This document shows, one piece after another, positions 35,255 to 45,801 of a DNA stretch of 64,000 nt; positions within the stretch are counted from its first letter, which is position 1, and the number at the start of each line of letters is the position of its first letter. The stretch comes from Lunularia cruciata (taxonomy: Eukaryota > Streptophyta > Marchantiopsida > Lunulariales > Lunulariaceae). The translations under genes and the position numbers were made by a program. Under the pieces are notes generated by a model. It ran no database searches. It saw only the letters and a list, made by a program, of their open reading frames with translations, and was not told the origin of the DNA. The stretch covers positions 62,182,911-62,246,910 of the forward strand of contig OX419760.1 of assembly GCA_948567375.1 (NCBI GenBank), read 5' to 3'.

Positions 35255-35711
35255 TACAACAATATGGTCTACTGACGAGTTAGTCAAGACTAATGAAGTA
35301 GCAAATATGCCAAATTAGCCTAGAATATTCTAGAAACATCTAGGAAGCTACTTGTACCTTCCAAGTATTGGGTAATGTGCATGCCAAATGGTGACTCATA
35401 GGAGCAAGCTTCTTGGGAAGCTTTCTGGTTAGCTTAGCTTGCATGCCAAGTAGATGGCTTCTAAAAGGAAACTTCTTGGCTAGCTTAGCCTACACGCCAA
35501 GTAGACAACTTCTTGAGAAGCTTCCCGGATAGTTTGACTTGCACTCTAAGAAAGCAGCTTGGAGGAAGCTTCTTGAGAAGCTTCTCAAGAGCCTTGTAGG
35601 TTTCCTTATAAACACCAAAGCTCATGCTAGGCATTTGGAGTTTCCCTCATTTAAGTGTCCCAATTTGATCTTCCATTCTTCTATTTCTCTCCTTGGTCTT
35701 GGTCTTTTACA
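35255..35711 (+). repeat. 3' LTR of B (457 bp)
   Basis: Starts TACAACAATATGG and ends GGTCTTTTACA, followed by TCATC. It contains the sequence GACGAGTTAGTCAAGACTAA shared with the 5' LTR of B but not with A, so B belongs to a slightly different Fam1 subgroup. Confidence 0.9.
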
Positions 35712-35716
35712 TCATC

Positions 35717-36430
35717 CATGTGCCACAACAACAGTCCAAATAGCCTAGGTACACTCTCAATTGAATTAGCTCTTATATCAAACTCCAAATCAGAGTCAAT
35801 CGCCTCCCTCATTGGGACCTAAGATACAAGTTGAAATCTAGTGCCACTTTGTGTAAACCCACTATGTACTACAATGATATCTCCTCTGGAATCCCCAAAG
35901 GACTCCATTATGATAATGTAACTTAAACCACAATCATAACCATCACAAGTACCCCACCAAGTACCACCACAAACTAAATACCACTCATTAATGTAGACCT
36001 AACTACAACAACTACACTAAGGGAAAGGATGACTTGTAATCTAACATCACAACATGCACTCTCATAGTCTATAGGTTATCAGTTCTTGTCTCACTAGAGA
36101 AAAACATAGGTTGTCTGACTAGTCATCATTCCAACCTCACTATTGAGAGCACACTAGAGTACCAATGCTCTAAATTTAGGGCACCTCACACAAACATAGT
36201 ACACAAACAAGAAGTAGAGAATGGAGGGGATCCAATCACAAGAAGTCTAAACAAAAACCTTCCATCTCATAAATCAACATCATATTGACTCTATCACCAT
36301 TTGGCATTTGATATATTATGAATGTCTATCTATTCCTAAGCTACCAAAATCCACATGGATAGGATCAAATGGTCTCTCTTAGCTAAAGCTACATGTGTAT
36401 AGGTATTAGTTGACCAATCACTAGAACAAC
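35717..36430 (-). other. Fam3 element E: 5' gag and leader region
   Basis: Joins to 24478 across B. No protein match is clear beyond about 35900. Near 36155 the plus strand reads AGAGTACCAATGCTC, which weakly resembles an inverted tRNA-Met primer-binding site followed by a TG; this could mark the start of an eroded 5' LTR, but no second LTR was found to confirm it. Confidence 0.4.
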
Positions 36431-36494
36431 AAGTGAGGATGAACTAGTTGGTTAGGGCATCAATCTAGGAACTAGAGATCTAAGGGTCAAACCT
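36431..36494 (+). other. tRNA-like sequence (possible SINE head)
   Basis: GAGGATGAACTAGTTGGTTA resembles a tRNA D-arm with an A-box (TAGTTGGTTAGG), and about 35 bases later GGGTCAAACC resembles a T-arm B-box. Spacing fits tRNA-derived pol III promoters. The acceptor stem does not pair convincingly, so this is not a functional tRNA. 36495-36703 shows nothing recognisable. Confidence 0.35.
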
Positions 36495-36703
36495 TGTTAT
36501 GCACAATCTAGAAGGATGGGTAGATTTTGCCAAATGATGACCAAAAAGGCCTCAAAGAGTACACAAGTTGGCCCATCTAGCACTATGCCTCTAAATGGAC
36601 AATAAGACCTTTCTCTTACTAATTCAAACCCTCTCCAAATCTGGCCAACCTTCACAAACTCAAGCACTAGCTGGGGAAATTTAGGCAACTCCCAACTTTA
36701 AAT

Positions 36704-37375
36704 TGTGAGTTGGCCTATCTCTTACTCAATATGAACCTTTGATGGCTATTATGGTAGTGCACCATGGACTAAAAAGGCACTGAACCCTAACTCTATCATC
36801 TGTCCTCCAAGGCTAACACCCCAGACTCAAACCATTACTCATTAGAGAACTTAATGAGAGAGAAATAATCATAAATGAAAGAATGATGAATACTTCCTCA
36901 CCCTTAGTTTATATACTTGTGAAATAGTTGTGCATCAAAGTTATTAATGATTTAGTAACTCAAGTTATTAGAATAAAAGTCAAATAAAGTCTAAAAGTCT
37001 AAAGTAATATTTAGACTCATGGGATTATTCCCCTAAGCATGTGGTTTTATCTTGAACCAACCACTAAGTCAAGGATTCCTTCACATGGGCTATCTTTGGA
37101 CTATAGAAGAATTTGAAGCAAAAAGGCTTGTGGGTCCAAGAATTCTCAACTCTTTCCTCAAAGTCAAACACCTAAGAATAGTACCAAGTCAATATACTAG
37201 AATCCAAAATAATAATGCTCATCTTTTCCACTTCTTCTAAAGTAAGGTTCACTCTATCTTAACTATGACTAACTTTAGCTAATCATGATTGACGTAAAAC
37301 CATCCTTTATCTTTATGTAAATAATATCTCTGAAGTACTTGTAATACCAAACTAGATATCACAATAGCACATACA
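36704..37375 (-). repeat. 3' LTR of L (672 bp)
   Basis: Aligns along its length with 44011-44660; the block containing CAACCACTAAGTCAAGGATT is shared by both. Differences are spread throughout and there are small indels. Confidence 0.8.
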
Positions 37376-37387
37376 TTTATCCCTAGA

Positions 37388-38480
37388 CTAAGATTTCACT
37401 TTGTCCTCAAAGTGAAGTTCTTTCTGCCTTCTACAATACATCTTCAACTTATCATGGTTAATTCTATTAAAGTGTCTTCCTCCCAACTCCTTGAGATCAT
37501 AGGTGCAATTTCTCCACACCTTCTCCACAATGAAAGGTCCAAAGTACTTAGGCAAAAACTTCTTCTGCACTCTCTTGAATCAAATAGAATCAAATAATAT
37601 TACCTAATCACTTTCTTTGAAGGCTCTACCTTCTTCTTGCCTTGCCTCTTGTCATAGCTCTCCTTTTGTTTTCTTTAGCTTGCTCCACTTGAACCATAGA
37701 ATTGCTCTTGCCTCTTTCAATTCCATGAGTCAATCCTTCCTTGATTTTTGTGCATCACCTCCTTGTGCTTTCTTTAATCCACTATGAAGGCTTTGGAAGG
37801 TAGGAAGATCAAAGTGAATAGGTAAGGTAGACTCGATACCATATACCGAATGAAATAGAGAATATCTAATGGAAGTCTTCATGGTTGTCCTATACTCTCA
37901 AAAAATTGCATGAATCCTCTTGTCTCAATGATGGTTAGCCCTCTCTATTTTTTCATCTTTGGTCAACATCATGCACAAGATCTGATTGGTTCTCTTTGCA
38001 AAGCCATTGGATTTTGGTTTTTAGGATGTGGTTACTCTATTTTTTATAGAGAAATGTTGTAGTATAGCTATAGTAATGCTCCTTGTAAACTCTCCTCCTT
38101 TAACAAAAACCAACTCCAAAGGGCACCCAAACCTAGTGATAATATGTTCATAAAAAAATCTACCAACTTCATCTTCATTCTTATCCCTCAATGGTCAACC
38201 TCAACCCACTTGGTAAAGTAATCAATAACTACCACAATGTACCAATTATTCCTTGGGGTTCTATTGAGAGGATTTACAAAGTAAATTCTCTGCTTCTCAA
38301 AATTTCCTAGCAATGGAATTGATCTAAGAGAGGAAGTGGAAGTAGACTTCCTAGTAAAAGCTTGACAAAAATTACAAGTTTTACAATAATTAAGATAATC
38401 CTTAAGAATATCCCTCAATTGGTAACCTACATCTAGAATCTTGAAAGCAATCATCTTTCCTTCAAAGTGTCATCCACATA
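37388..38480 (-). pseudogene. Integrase of L
   Basis: Minus strand. 38188-38454 holds the zinc-binding end (CKTCNFCQ) and the start of the core, with WYIVVVIDYFTKWVEV, where the first catalytic Asp (VVIDYF) can be seen. The second catalytic region lies at about 37950-38170 and is frame-broken. 37388-37570 is the C-terminal part, with LPKYFGPFIVEKVW and INHDKLKMYCRR, ending without a chromodomain just before the LTR. Frameshifts separate the pieces. Confidence 0.78.
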
Positions 38481-38501
38481 CTAAACCTTCATGAAACTCC
38501 T

Positions 38502-39506
38502 TTATGAGTAGAATAGACTCCTCCTTACCCACAACACTTCAAAGTAGACCATCTGCTCTTTGGTGAAAAACAATATCCTCCACCATTGTGTAAGGTCTAG
38601 ATCTTTTGTTGCAAGGGCCTTCTTCTCTCTAACATGCATCCCTTCTTGATAGTTACCTCTTGTAACAAAGCCCACAATCTCCTTGTACTCCATTGGAACC
38701 TCTTGAGTGATTGAGATTTTCATGAGTGCCTCATCCAAGAAAGAATTATCTATTGGTTCAACTCCATCATGATCATAGATCCTAGGTAACAAATTATCAT
38801 TTGCATGTTTCTTCCTTGGCCTATTCTTAATGGTGTAGTCATACTTAGATAAGATTATCATCCACCTTGCTAGCCTTCCTTCCATGTTAGGCTTGTTAAG
38901 ATGTACTTCAAAGCCTTGTGATCCGTGTCAATGGTGGCTTTCCTTCTGATCAAGTAGTGTCTAAACTTCATGAGACCAACGATCATTGCCAACCCTTCTC
39001 TCTTAGTGATTGAGTAGTTCCTTTTTGCTGAAACCATTTGTCTACTAGCATAAGCTATTTGAGGATCATGCACATCTTGGTCTAGTTGACTAAGGATGCA
39101 TCTTATAGCTACATTAGAAGCAAAATTGTACCTCTCATGACCTACAACATCCTACAAGATCTCATCAATGAATGGCAAAGTGTAATAGTCCTTCTTAGTA
39201 ACAAGGTTGTTTAGCTTCTTGTAATCCACACATACACAAATCGTTCTATTTGTTTCTTCACAATCACAATTGGAGACACCAATTTGAATTCTCCACCTCA
39301 AAGATAAATCTGGCCTCCTTGAGCCTATTAATCTCCTCCTTCATGATCAAAGCTATTGGTGGGCTAATGCAACATTGCTTTTGGCATATTGGTCTTGCAT
39401 GTGACTCCACCTCTATCTTGTGCTCCTCCAAGGTGACTTCCTTTAGATCCTTGTAACTGAAAGCAAACACATGGATGGACTTGTAGAAAATCTCTTCAAG
39501 TCTCAC
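38502..39506 (-). pseudogene. Reverse transcriptase (palm deleted) and RNase H of L
   Basis: 39264-39506 is the reverse transcriptase N-terminal part (HKIEVESHARPICQKQ, EEINRLKEARFIFEV). The next 190 bp encode VCVDYKKLNNLVTKKDYYTL and PFIDEIL, then jump straight to RNase H at 39073 (QIAYASRQMVSAKRNYSITK, DTDHKALKYIL) and 38885 (ARWMIILSKYDYTIKNR). The palm, including the catalytic YxDD loop, is missing, an estimated 600-700 bp deletion against the family layout. The element cannot encode active polymerase. Confidence 0.8.
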
Positions 39507-42500
39507 CTTCTACTTCTTTGTAACTTTTGGAACATACTTGAGCATAGATAACCTCCTCTCTATCTCCTCAAGTCTCAATGGTGATTTATCTGGGTCCTTC
39601 AAACCCTTGGCATAGGTATAAAATCCATAGCACACAAGGGTTACACATCTAAATCAGATTCAAATTTGCAATGATTGCATTGATCAAATAATAGAACTAG
39701 ATAACAAATTTTTTATTATCTTATGGACACACCTCCTCTGTAGAAGTCTCTTCCTCCATGCTTCTGTCCACACATGAAGCTTCTCCTTTTGAATCTGAAG
39801 TGTGGTGGTATTAGTCATAGGAACTATAACTCTATGGTTTGATGGCCAAATCCTCAAGTACCCTTTGTGCAATCAATTAGTTTTGCATGCTACTCTCAAC
39901 CATGGCCTCCCAAGAAGCAAATCATAGCTTGAATGCTTCAAGACTTAGAAATCATAAGATTTTGAACTCCCATAACTAAAACTACCACCTTATTTAGCAC
40001 CCCTATTGGTTGAACTTGTTACTTGTTTGCCATGCTCACCACCAATCTTGAAGGTCTAGAGGGTATCGTACCCAAATTCTTCATTAACTCTTTGACATGG
40101 CAATCACTATAGGTCTTCCATCAACAAGTGCATCCTTGATATTGTTGATATTGTATATCAACAAGCATTTATTCTCACATTGATCTTGGAGACATATTCA
40201 CAAGCCTCCCATGTATTGGTTTGGCATCCACCACTCCCATTGATATTAAGCTTTTGTTTTTTTTTTCCTCTTGCTCCTTGTAGAACTCAAACCACCTCCA
40301 AGCTCTTTTCTCAAAGTAGGATTCAAAGTAATCAGTTGGCCCATTATGATGTTAGCCTTGTGACTACCAACATCCTCCAACACATTGTAGTTCCATTGTT
40401 GCTTTGAGATCAAGAAGTCTTCCATCCCCAACTTCTTCTTTAGAGTCTTTGTTGTTGATGGTGTTGAAGTGGTAAAGTGCTAGTGCGAGTGCTCCTAGTA
40501 GGCATAGGAGTATCCTTGCTAGGAGTAAATCCTTGAGAAAAGTGTACATCCTTTGCAAAATGAGCTCTCTTTTTTTCTTGTGAAAAGAAATCCAAATTAA
40601 GACCTTTGGAGTTTGAGCACTCTTCCTTCTCATACTTTCTCTCAGCCACATCTATCCACACCATGGATCCTATCTCCTTACCTTTGTTTGGATAAGGAGC
40701 AACTTGGGTTTCACTACCTCTCTCTTTCCTTCTATTTGCTCCCTCATAACCCTTTCCTCCATGGTAAGTGAAATTTGGGCTATTCCTTAGATGTGACCTC
40801 TTCCCCTACAACCAAAACAATTTCTATTATTGAAATTGGTGGTTGGTTGGCTTCCTCTATATGGATAGTTTCTATAAATATTATGCCCTCTCCTCACATT
40901 CTTGTCCACCTCTCTCTTCTCCCATAGTTGCACTACATTAATCTTGAGATTTGCAAGTTGTTTTGTGATGGTTTGAAGTGGATCTTTTGGTAGAGATGAG
41001 AATCGGAGCAACTACTAGTTGTGGTGCAATCCTTAATACCAAAGTATCAGAAGTTCCACCATAATTTTAGCCTTGAGGAGGATGCACAACCTCCTTCACC
41101 ACCAAATCACTCTTATCTCCTTCTAAACTCTCTTCCATACGTATTGCAATCTTGATAGTTTCAACCTTGGAAGAAGGTTTTTCATATCTCACCTTGCTTC
41201 TAATCTGTGGTCTCAACCCTCACACAAAATTCTTAGTGAGCATGGCTCTTATGCCAATCATAGTAGTCTCCACATCATCACTACTCTTCCTCAACACTAT
41301 GCAAAACCTAGACTCTAACTTCTCCATTCTTTCTACATAGACTCTGACTTTCTGTCCATCTCCTTGTTTGAGGAAGGTAACCTCACTCATCAATCTCTCA
41401 TAATTGTTATTTGAAAGAAATTTCTTTACGAGTGCTCAAGTCAAACTCTTCCAAGACTCTTCTTGCATATCTTTTCTCTCTCTCTTCTAGTATTTTGACT
41501 CATACCTTGTAAGTGTTGCATCCTCAAAGAAATCTAGTTAATGAGGCATGCTCATTCTTCCTCCTCTCATTATTTCCTATGCAAGCTCTCTTGAAATTTC
41601 TCACAAAGGCCTCCACATCTTCTCCATCCTTGCCGAAGAAAACCAAAAGTTTTCACATCTTAGCCCCTCACTATCTTTCATTTTGCTCTCAATCTTTTTT
41701 TTCTTTTCTCTCACTTTATAGTTAATAGAGTATATATATATGATGAACACCATTTGAGAGTAATCCACCTTAGGGAACACCAAAGGTTCATGTTTCTCCA
41801 ACATTTCTATAGCAAGATCAAATCCTATAGTGCATATTAGTTGGGACCCTCATAGATATTTTATCCATAGGTTGAAAGATTATCTCCATCACTAAACTAA
41901 GAACTAGTTGATGAAGGTGATAGTTTCTCTATAACTATACTAAGACTCTCTCCACAATTTTCCACCAAAGTCTCCAAAAGTGTTGTTATTCATCTACACT
42001 CATGTTCTTTTGAAACTCCTTCCACTCTGCAAACCTCACACAATGCTTTGATCTTAGATCTCCTCCCTCCCAATCTTTGTGAAGAAGGTCCAACGTGTAA
42101 TCCCAAGTCAAGTAAGCCTCTCCTTTCCCTTAATCTCTTGCTTTCAAAGGTCAATGGATATGAACTTGCCTTATGTCCCTTCTCTCTACATAAAAAACAC
42201 TTAGAATCACTCTTTCCTTCAAATAATATATCTTTTTGATCCTCTCAACACTCTCTTCAAATTCTATTCTAAACTCTCTTTTCCTCAAATCCACCCCTAC
42301 AATCACCTCAACCCTTGGGGAACCTTTTATAGCCTCAACTTCCACTCTCTATGATTCTCCATGTTCCCTAGTTGAGTCTAAACACTCAAACATGCTTTTG
42401 GTTGTGCTCACACTCCTTATGCATGAGATCCTAACTCTTCAAAATTGACCCCTCCTCACAATGTCACTAAATTCTTTCAATTGGTATGTCACAATCCTTT

Positions 42501-42526
42501 GAAATTCTGCACACTTGATCAAAACA
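39507..42526 (-). pseudogene. gag and protease region of L
   Basis: Minus-strand gag remnants. 40787-41011 ends with a zinc knuckle NCFGCRGRGHI (CX2CX4H). 40364-40664 and 41601-41804 give Lys/Glu-rich fragments of the capsid and linker. A protease active-site loop could not be placed with confidence between 39700 and 40400. Stops are too frequent to define a start. The right edge meets a foreign Fam2 LTR at 42527. Confidence 0.6.
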
Positions 42527-43251
42527 TGTAATCCTCCAAGGACAAGAGAAGAGAGAAAACACATATTTCACACTCAAACATTCGATGCCCCAAGGGAGCA
42601 CCTTCTCTTTATTATATAGACAAAGAGGATCTCCTCCAAGGAAGCTCCACCATAGGATTAGGGACATAGATAGGTGACATGTCAGCAAGCTCCACCCTTG
42701 GATTACTTACTTGGATGGGTGACCTGTCTGGTCTAGGTCCTATCTGGTTGGTCAAACAAGCTTTGACCAAAGGGAATCTTCCTGTAGGAATCTCATAATC
42801 ACGTAAGGTACCGTTGGAAAGCTCTCAACAAGACAAAACAAGGAGGGAAAGGCCAGCCTTTCCTCTGTTAGGGGGGGGGGGCATCTGCACATTTTCGAGG
42901 CCTAATTCATTTGTTTAGGCCTCCGAAATTGCCTTCAAAGATTTCAGGCATATTTTGGTTCCTACTCTATTAGTAGAAGTCCCCTTTTGGTGATACCTCT
43001 TTCTGATCTGTTTAGTCCATCATGTGAAACATCCTTCTAGATGTTACCAAACCAATTCTCACCTTTAAATCATATGTCTAGCTATTGGTTCTAAGGTTCT
43101 CAAGTTTATTTTGGTTTCTATCCTATTAATAGAAGTACTCTTTTGGTGATACTTCTCTTTGATCTATTTTGACCATCATGTATAACATCATTCTAGATGT
43201 TACCAAACCAAATTTCACATCTAGATCATATGGCTAACCCTTGGTATTACA
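42527..43251 (-). repeat. Solo Fam2 LTR inside the leader of L (725 bp)
   Basis: Plus-strand ends are TGTAATCCTCC and TTGGTATTACA. It aligns with the Fam2 LTR of G (59432-60190), including the internal duplication and a run of 11 G (42871-42881) that corresponds to the C run in G. No Fam2 internal sequence adjoins it. Flanks AAACA (42522-42526) and AAACT (43252-43256) match at four of five bases, compatible with a solo LTR left by LTR-LTR recombination. Confidence 0.75.
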
Positions 43252-44010
43252 AAACTCTATGACATCATCCCTTGCAATTTCAGATCTTTTCATTGAGATC
43301 TTTGCCTATGCATCTTTCTATCCAGCACACATATTTCAGATTTGGTCTGAAAGCCATTCCCTGATTTTGAAAACTCATAACTTCTTGCGCAATAAAGATC
43401 TCTCTCTAATTCTTGAGCCAAAAGGTAGGATTATTGCACACTAAATTTTCATGGAAAGTTTCAAAACAATCCAATGAAAATTGAAGAAATGGAAAACTAA
43501 GTACAAAATTCCAAAGAGCATGTAATTTGTGGAAACAATTTACCTTACCACCTTCCAAAAATTCTAGCTCAATACATGTAGCAGCCCTTGCAATAATTTT
43601 AAGTGTTCTACCTAGAAGATAATCCAAGCTATCTAGTATGAAAATTTCAAATCCAGATCTAAAACTTTAGATTTTGCCCAAAATCATTATAATCTCTAGA
43701 ATCTACAATCCGCTTCACATAATCTCTCCAAATGCTCTTGTGTATATAGTTTGTAAAATATAGTATGTATGTATTTATATATATAATATAATATATCTAT
43801 ACCTACAATAATATGTATAATATCACCTCAAAAAAATCATAATAAACTACATGGTATACAAATGATCCAAGTTCTCTAACATAAGTTTAACACTCTCCTC
43901 CTTTAATGTTCTCTCTAAGTGAACTCCCATAGCCTCTTTACATCTAATATAGAATTATACCTAGAACATTATCTTGCCTTCTAGAGAGATTTCAACAATA
44001 GAACCAAAAA
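43252..44010 (-). other. Leader of L between gag and the 5' LTR
   Basis: AT-rich, no gene. Contains a TATATA-rich stretch at about 43741-43830. The bases next to the LTR (ACAATAGAACCAAAAA before 44011) may be a decayed inverted primer-binding site, too changed to assign to a tRNA. Confidence 0.5.
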
Positions 44011-44660
44011 TGTGAGTTGGCATGTCGCTCACACAAGATGAACCTTTGATGGTTATTATGGTAGCACACCATGGACTAAGAAGGCAATGAATCCCAACTC
44101 CATCATACTCTTCCAAGGCTAACACCCCAAGACTCAAACCATTGCTCATTAGAGAACTCAATGAGAGAGAGATAGTTGCAAATGAAAGAATGATGAATAT
44201 CTCCTCACTCCAAATTTATGTTATTGTGAAATAGTTACGTACCAAAGTTATTGATTACTAGAGTAACTCAAGTTACTAGGCTGAAAGTCAAATAAAGTCT
44301 AAAAGTCTAAAAGTCTAAACAAATATATATGCTCATGGTCTTATCTTGACCCAACCACTAAGTCAAGGATTCATTCACATATGCTATCCTTGGATTATAG
44401 AAGAATCTAAAGCAAAAAGGCTTGTGAGTCCAAGAGTTCTCAACTCTTTCTTCAAAGCCAAACACCTAGGAATAAAACCAAGTCAATACACTAGAATTCA
44501 AAATAGAAGTGCTCATATTCTCTACGTCTTCTAAAGTAAGGTTCCCTCCATCTTATCTATAATTGAATTTAGCTAATCATGACTAATGTATAACTATCAT
44601 TCATCTCTATATCTCTCAAGTACTTGTAATACCAAACTAAATATCACAATACCACATACA
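44011..44660 (-). repeat. 5' LTR of L (650 bp)
   Basis: Pairs with 36704-37375. A short AAAGTCTAAAAGTCTAAAAG triplication near 44295 is expanded relative to the left LTR. Confidence 0.8.
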
Positions 44661-45445
44661 TGCACAAATTGGTATTACAAGACAACCTCCACAAACACAT
44701 CTCCTCTATAGTTTGTTGATTGCCAAATCCTCTACTTACTTGATATCAGCTCAAGCAAAATTGGGAGGATAGGGATCTCCAAATCTACATCCAATTTTGC
44801 ACTTTGGGTTCAATTTTCACCAAATCAAAGGCTCAACATCAAAGAAGTGAGCTCTCTAGAGCCACACTTCAAAAGTATACCCCCTACTCAACCTACATCT
44901 CTAGCCCTAATGGTGCCGTTGACAACACATCTAATGGAGTGAACGATGCAAGTGATGGTGAGTCCTACCATGTGATCAACACCCTAACATGAAATTCAGC
45001 TGCCAACAAGTAGTCCATGAGTAACTGCCAAAATAACTATGATTGCCAAAACTACCACTCCAACATCCTAGCAAACTAGCTTTGGTGCTACAAATGTTGT
45101 GACAGCCTTCAATCTCATTGAAATAGATCAAGTTCCCAAGAAGTGGCTCGATATCTCTTATGAAGACTCTTTGTTTCTCTTGTCCTTGTACTCCAAGAAC
45201 TCCATTTGGGCAATAGGTCAAAGTCTTCAATTATTAGTTGAATATTAAGTATATGATGTCTATTTGGCAACAATAGAAACACTTACCATTTTGTTGCAAT
45301 TGTTCTCAATTTGCTATGCCAAATGGTCTTTGTTTGGATGGTATAAATTTCCATTGGTGTTGACTCTTCCACTTGTGCTTGGCATGTTTGCAAGTTCTAT
45401 GAAGGTCTAGGTCAAGACCAAGTTGTGGTAGCCAAGGAATCAAAG
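44661..45445 (-). pseudogene. Unassigned sequence then a Fam1 gag fragment
   Basis: 44661-45089 shows no clear match. 45090-45445 aligns antisense with C at about 55330-55680: the zinc-knuckle region and the end of gag, including the segment with CCATTGGTGTTGACTCTTCC. All frames are broken. It ends abruptly where rRNA-like sequence begins. Confidence 0.55.
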
Positions 45446-45465
45446 TGCTCATCCATCTATATGGA

Positions 45466-45541
45466 CTTGAGCCTACCTTTGCACACCTCCGTTACTCTTT
45501 AGGAGGCTTCCGCCCCAAAAAACTACCCACTATGCAGTATC
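45466..45541 (-). rRNA. Large-subunit rRNA fragment, organellar/bacterial type
   Basis: On the minus strand the sequence has GTGGGTAGTTT, then GGGGCGG, then CTCCTAAAGAGTAACGGAGG, in the order and spacing of the domain V region of bacterial-type 23S rRNA. The following GTGTGCAAAGGTAGGCTCAAG fits plant mitochondrial 26S rRNA better than plastid 23S, from memory of those sequences. Only about 75 bp are present, so it is a dead fragment. Confidence 0.7.
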
Positions 45542-45687
45542 CTGCCTCTTTTTTGGTAGTTAGACATTCCTTTTTTTGTCTAAAAGTCCCCTGGGGCCCT
45601 GTAGGACAGTCCTCCCTAGGGGCCTTGTCAGACAATCATGTCTCCCGCCCTTAAAACTCCACCACACTATATAATTTAACTAAGATT

Positions 45688-45722
45688 GCTAGCGTTCATT
45701 TTGAGCCAGGATCAAACTCTTT
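45688..45722 (-). rRNA. Small-subunit rRNA 5'-end fragment
   Basis: The minus strand reads AGAGTTTGATCCTGGCTCA then AAATGAACGCTAGC, the universal start of bacterial-type small-subunit rRNA; GAACGCTAGC favours a mitochondrial over a plastid source. It lies 147 bp from the large-subunit fragment in the same orientation. The spacer (45542-45687) has G/C runs such as GGCCCCTAGGG but no match I can name. Confidence 0.7.
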
Positions 45723-45801
45723 TTTTTAGTATGATTATTTAATTTATGCATACATAAGATTTGAACCTATACAAACTTACAATATAAATCATCTTGCATA
45801 T

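Larger units (their letters stand above)
24484..35711 (+). mobile_element. Fam1 element B, complete but split by A
   Basis: LTRs at 24484-24954 and 35255-35711 are flanked by a perfect TCATC duplication (24479-24483, 35712-35716). Removing A (26186-31831 plus one 5-bp repeat) leaves about 5.6 kb in the normal Fam1 order: LTR, primer-binding site, gag, protease, reverse transcriptase, RNase H, integrase, chromodomain, polypurine tract, LTR. Coding parts carry many more stops than those of A, consistent with greater age. The host is Fam3 element E. Confidence 0.92.
36704..44660 (-). mobile_element. Fam4 element L (7,957 bp with nested LTR)
   Basis: Two related sequences of about 650-670 bp at 36704-37375 and 44011-44660, both starting TGTGAGTTGGC and ending CACATACA, flank minus-strand gag, reverse transcriptase, RNase H and integrase remnants. 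The non-chromodomain integrase end and the reverse transcriptase wording place it with the Athila/Tat side of plant Ty3/gypsy (by family resemblance). I found no matching target duplication (TAAAT on the left, TGCAC on the right), so an end may have recombined. Confidence 0.8.

Noticed and set aside
37052..37240. Short frames in 36704-37375 and 44346-44534 that look like a conserved small protein.
   Set aside because: Both lie in the LTR pair of L and are similar only because the LTRs are; there is no start context or domain.
45466..45722. A functional rRNA gene.
   Set aside because: Only about 110 bp of two different rRNAs are present, separated by unrelated sequence and surrounded by retroelement fragments.
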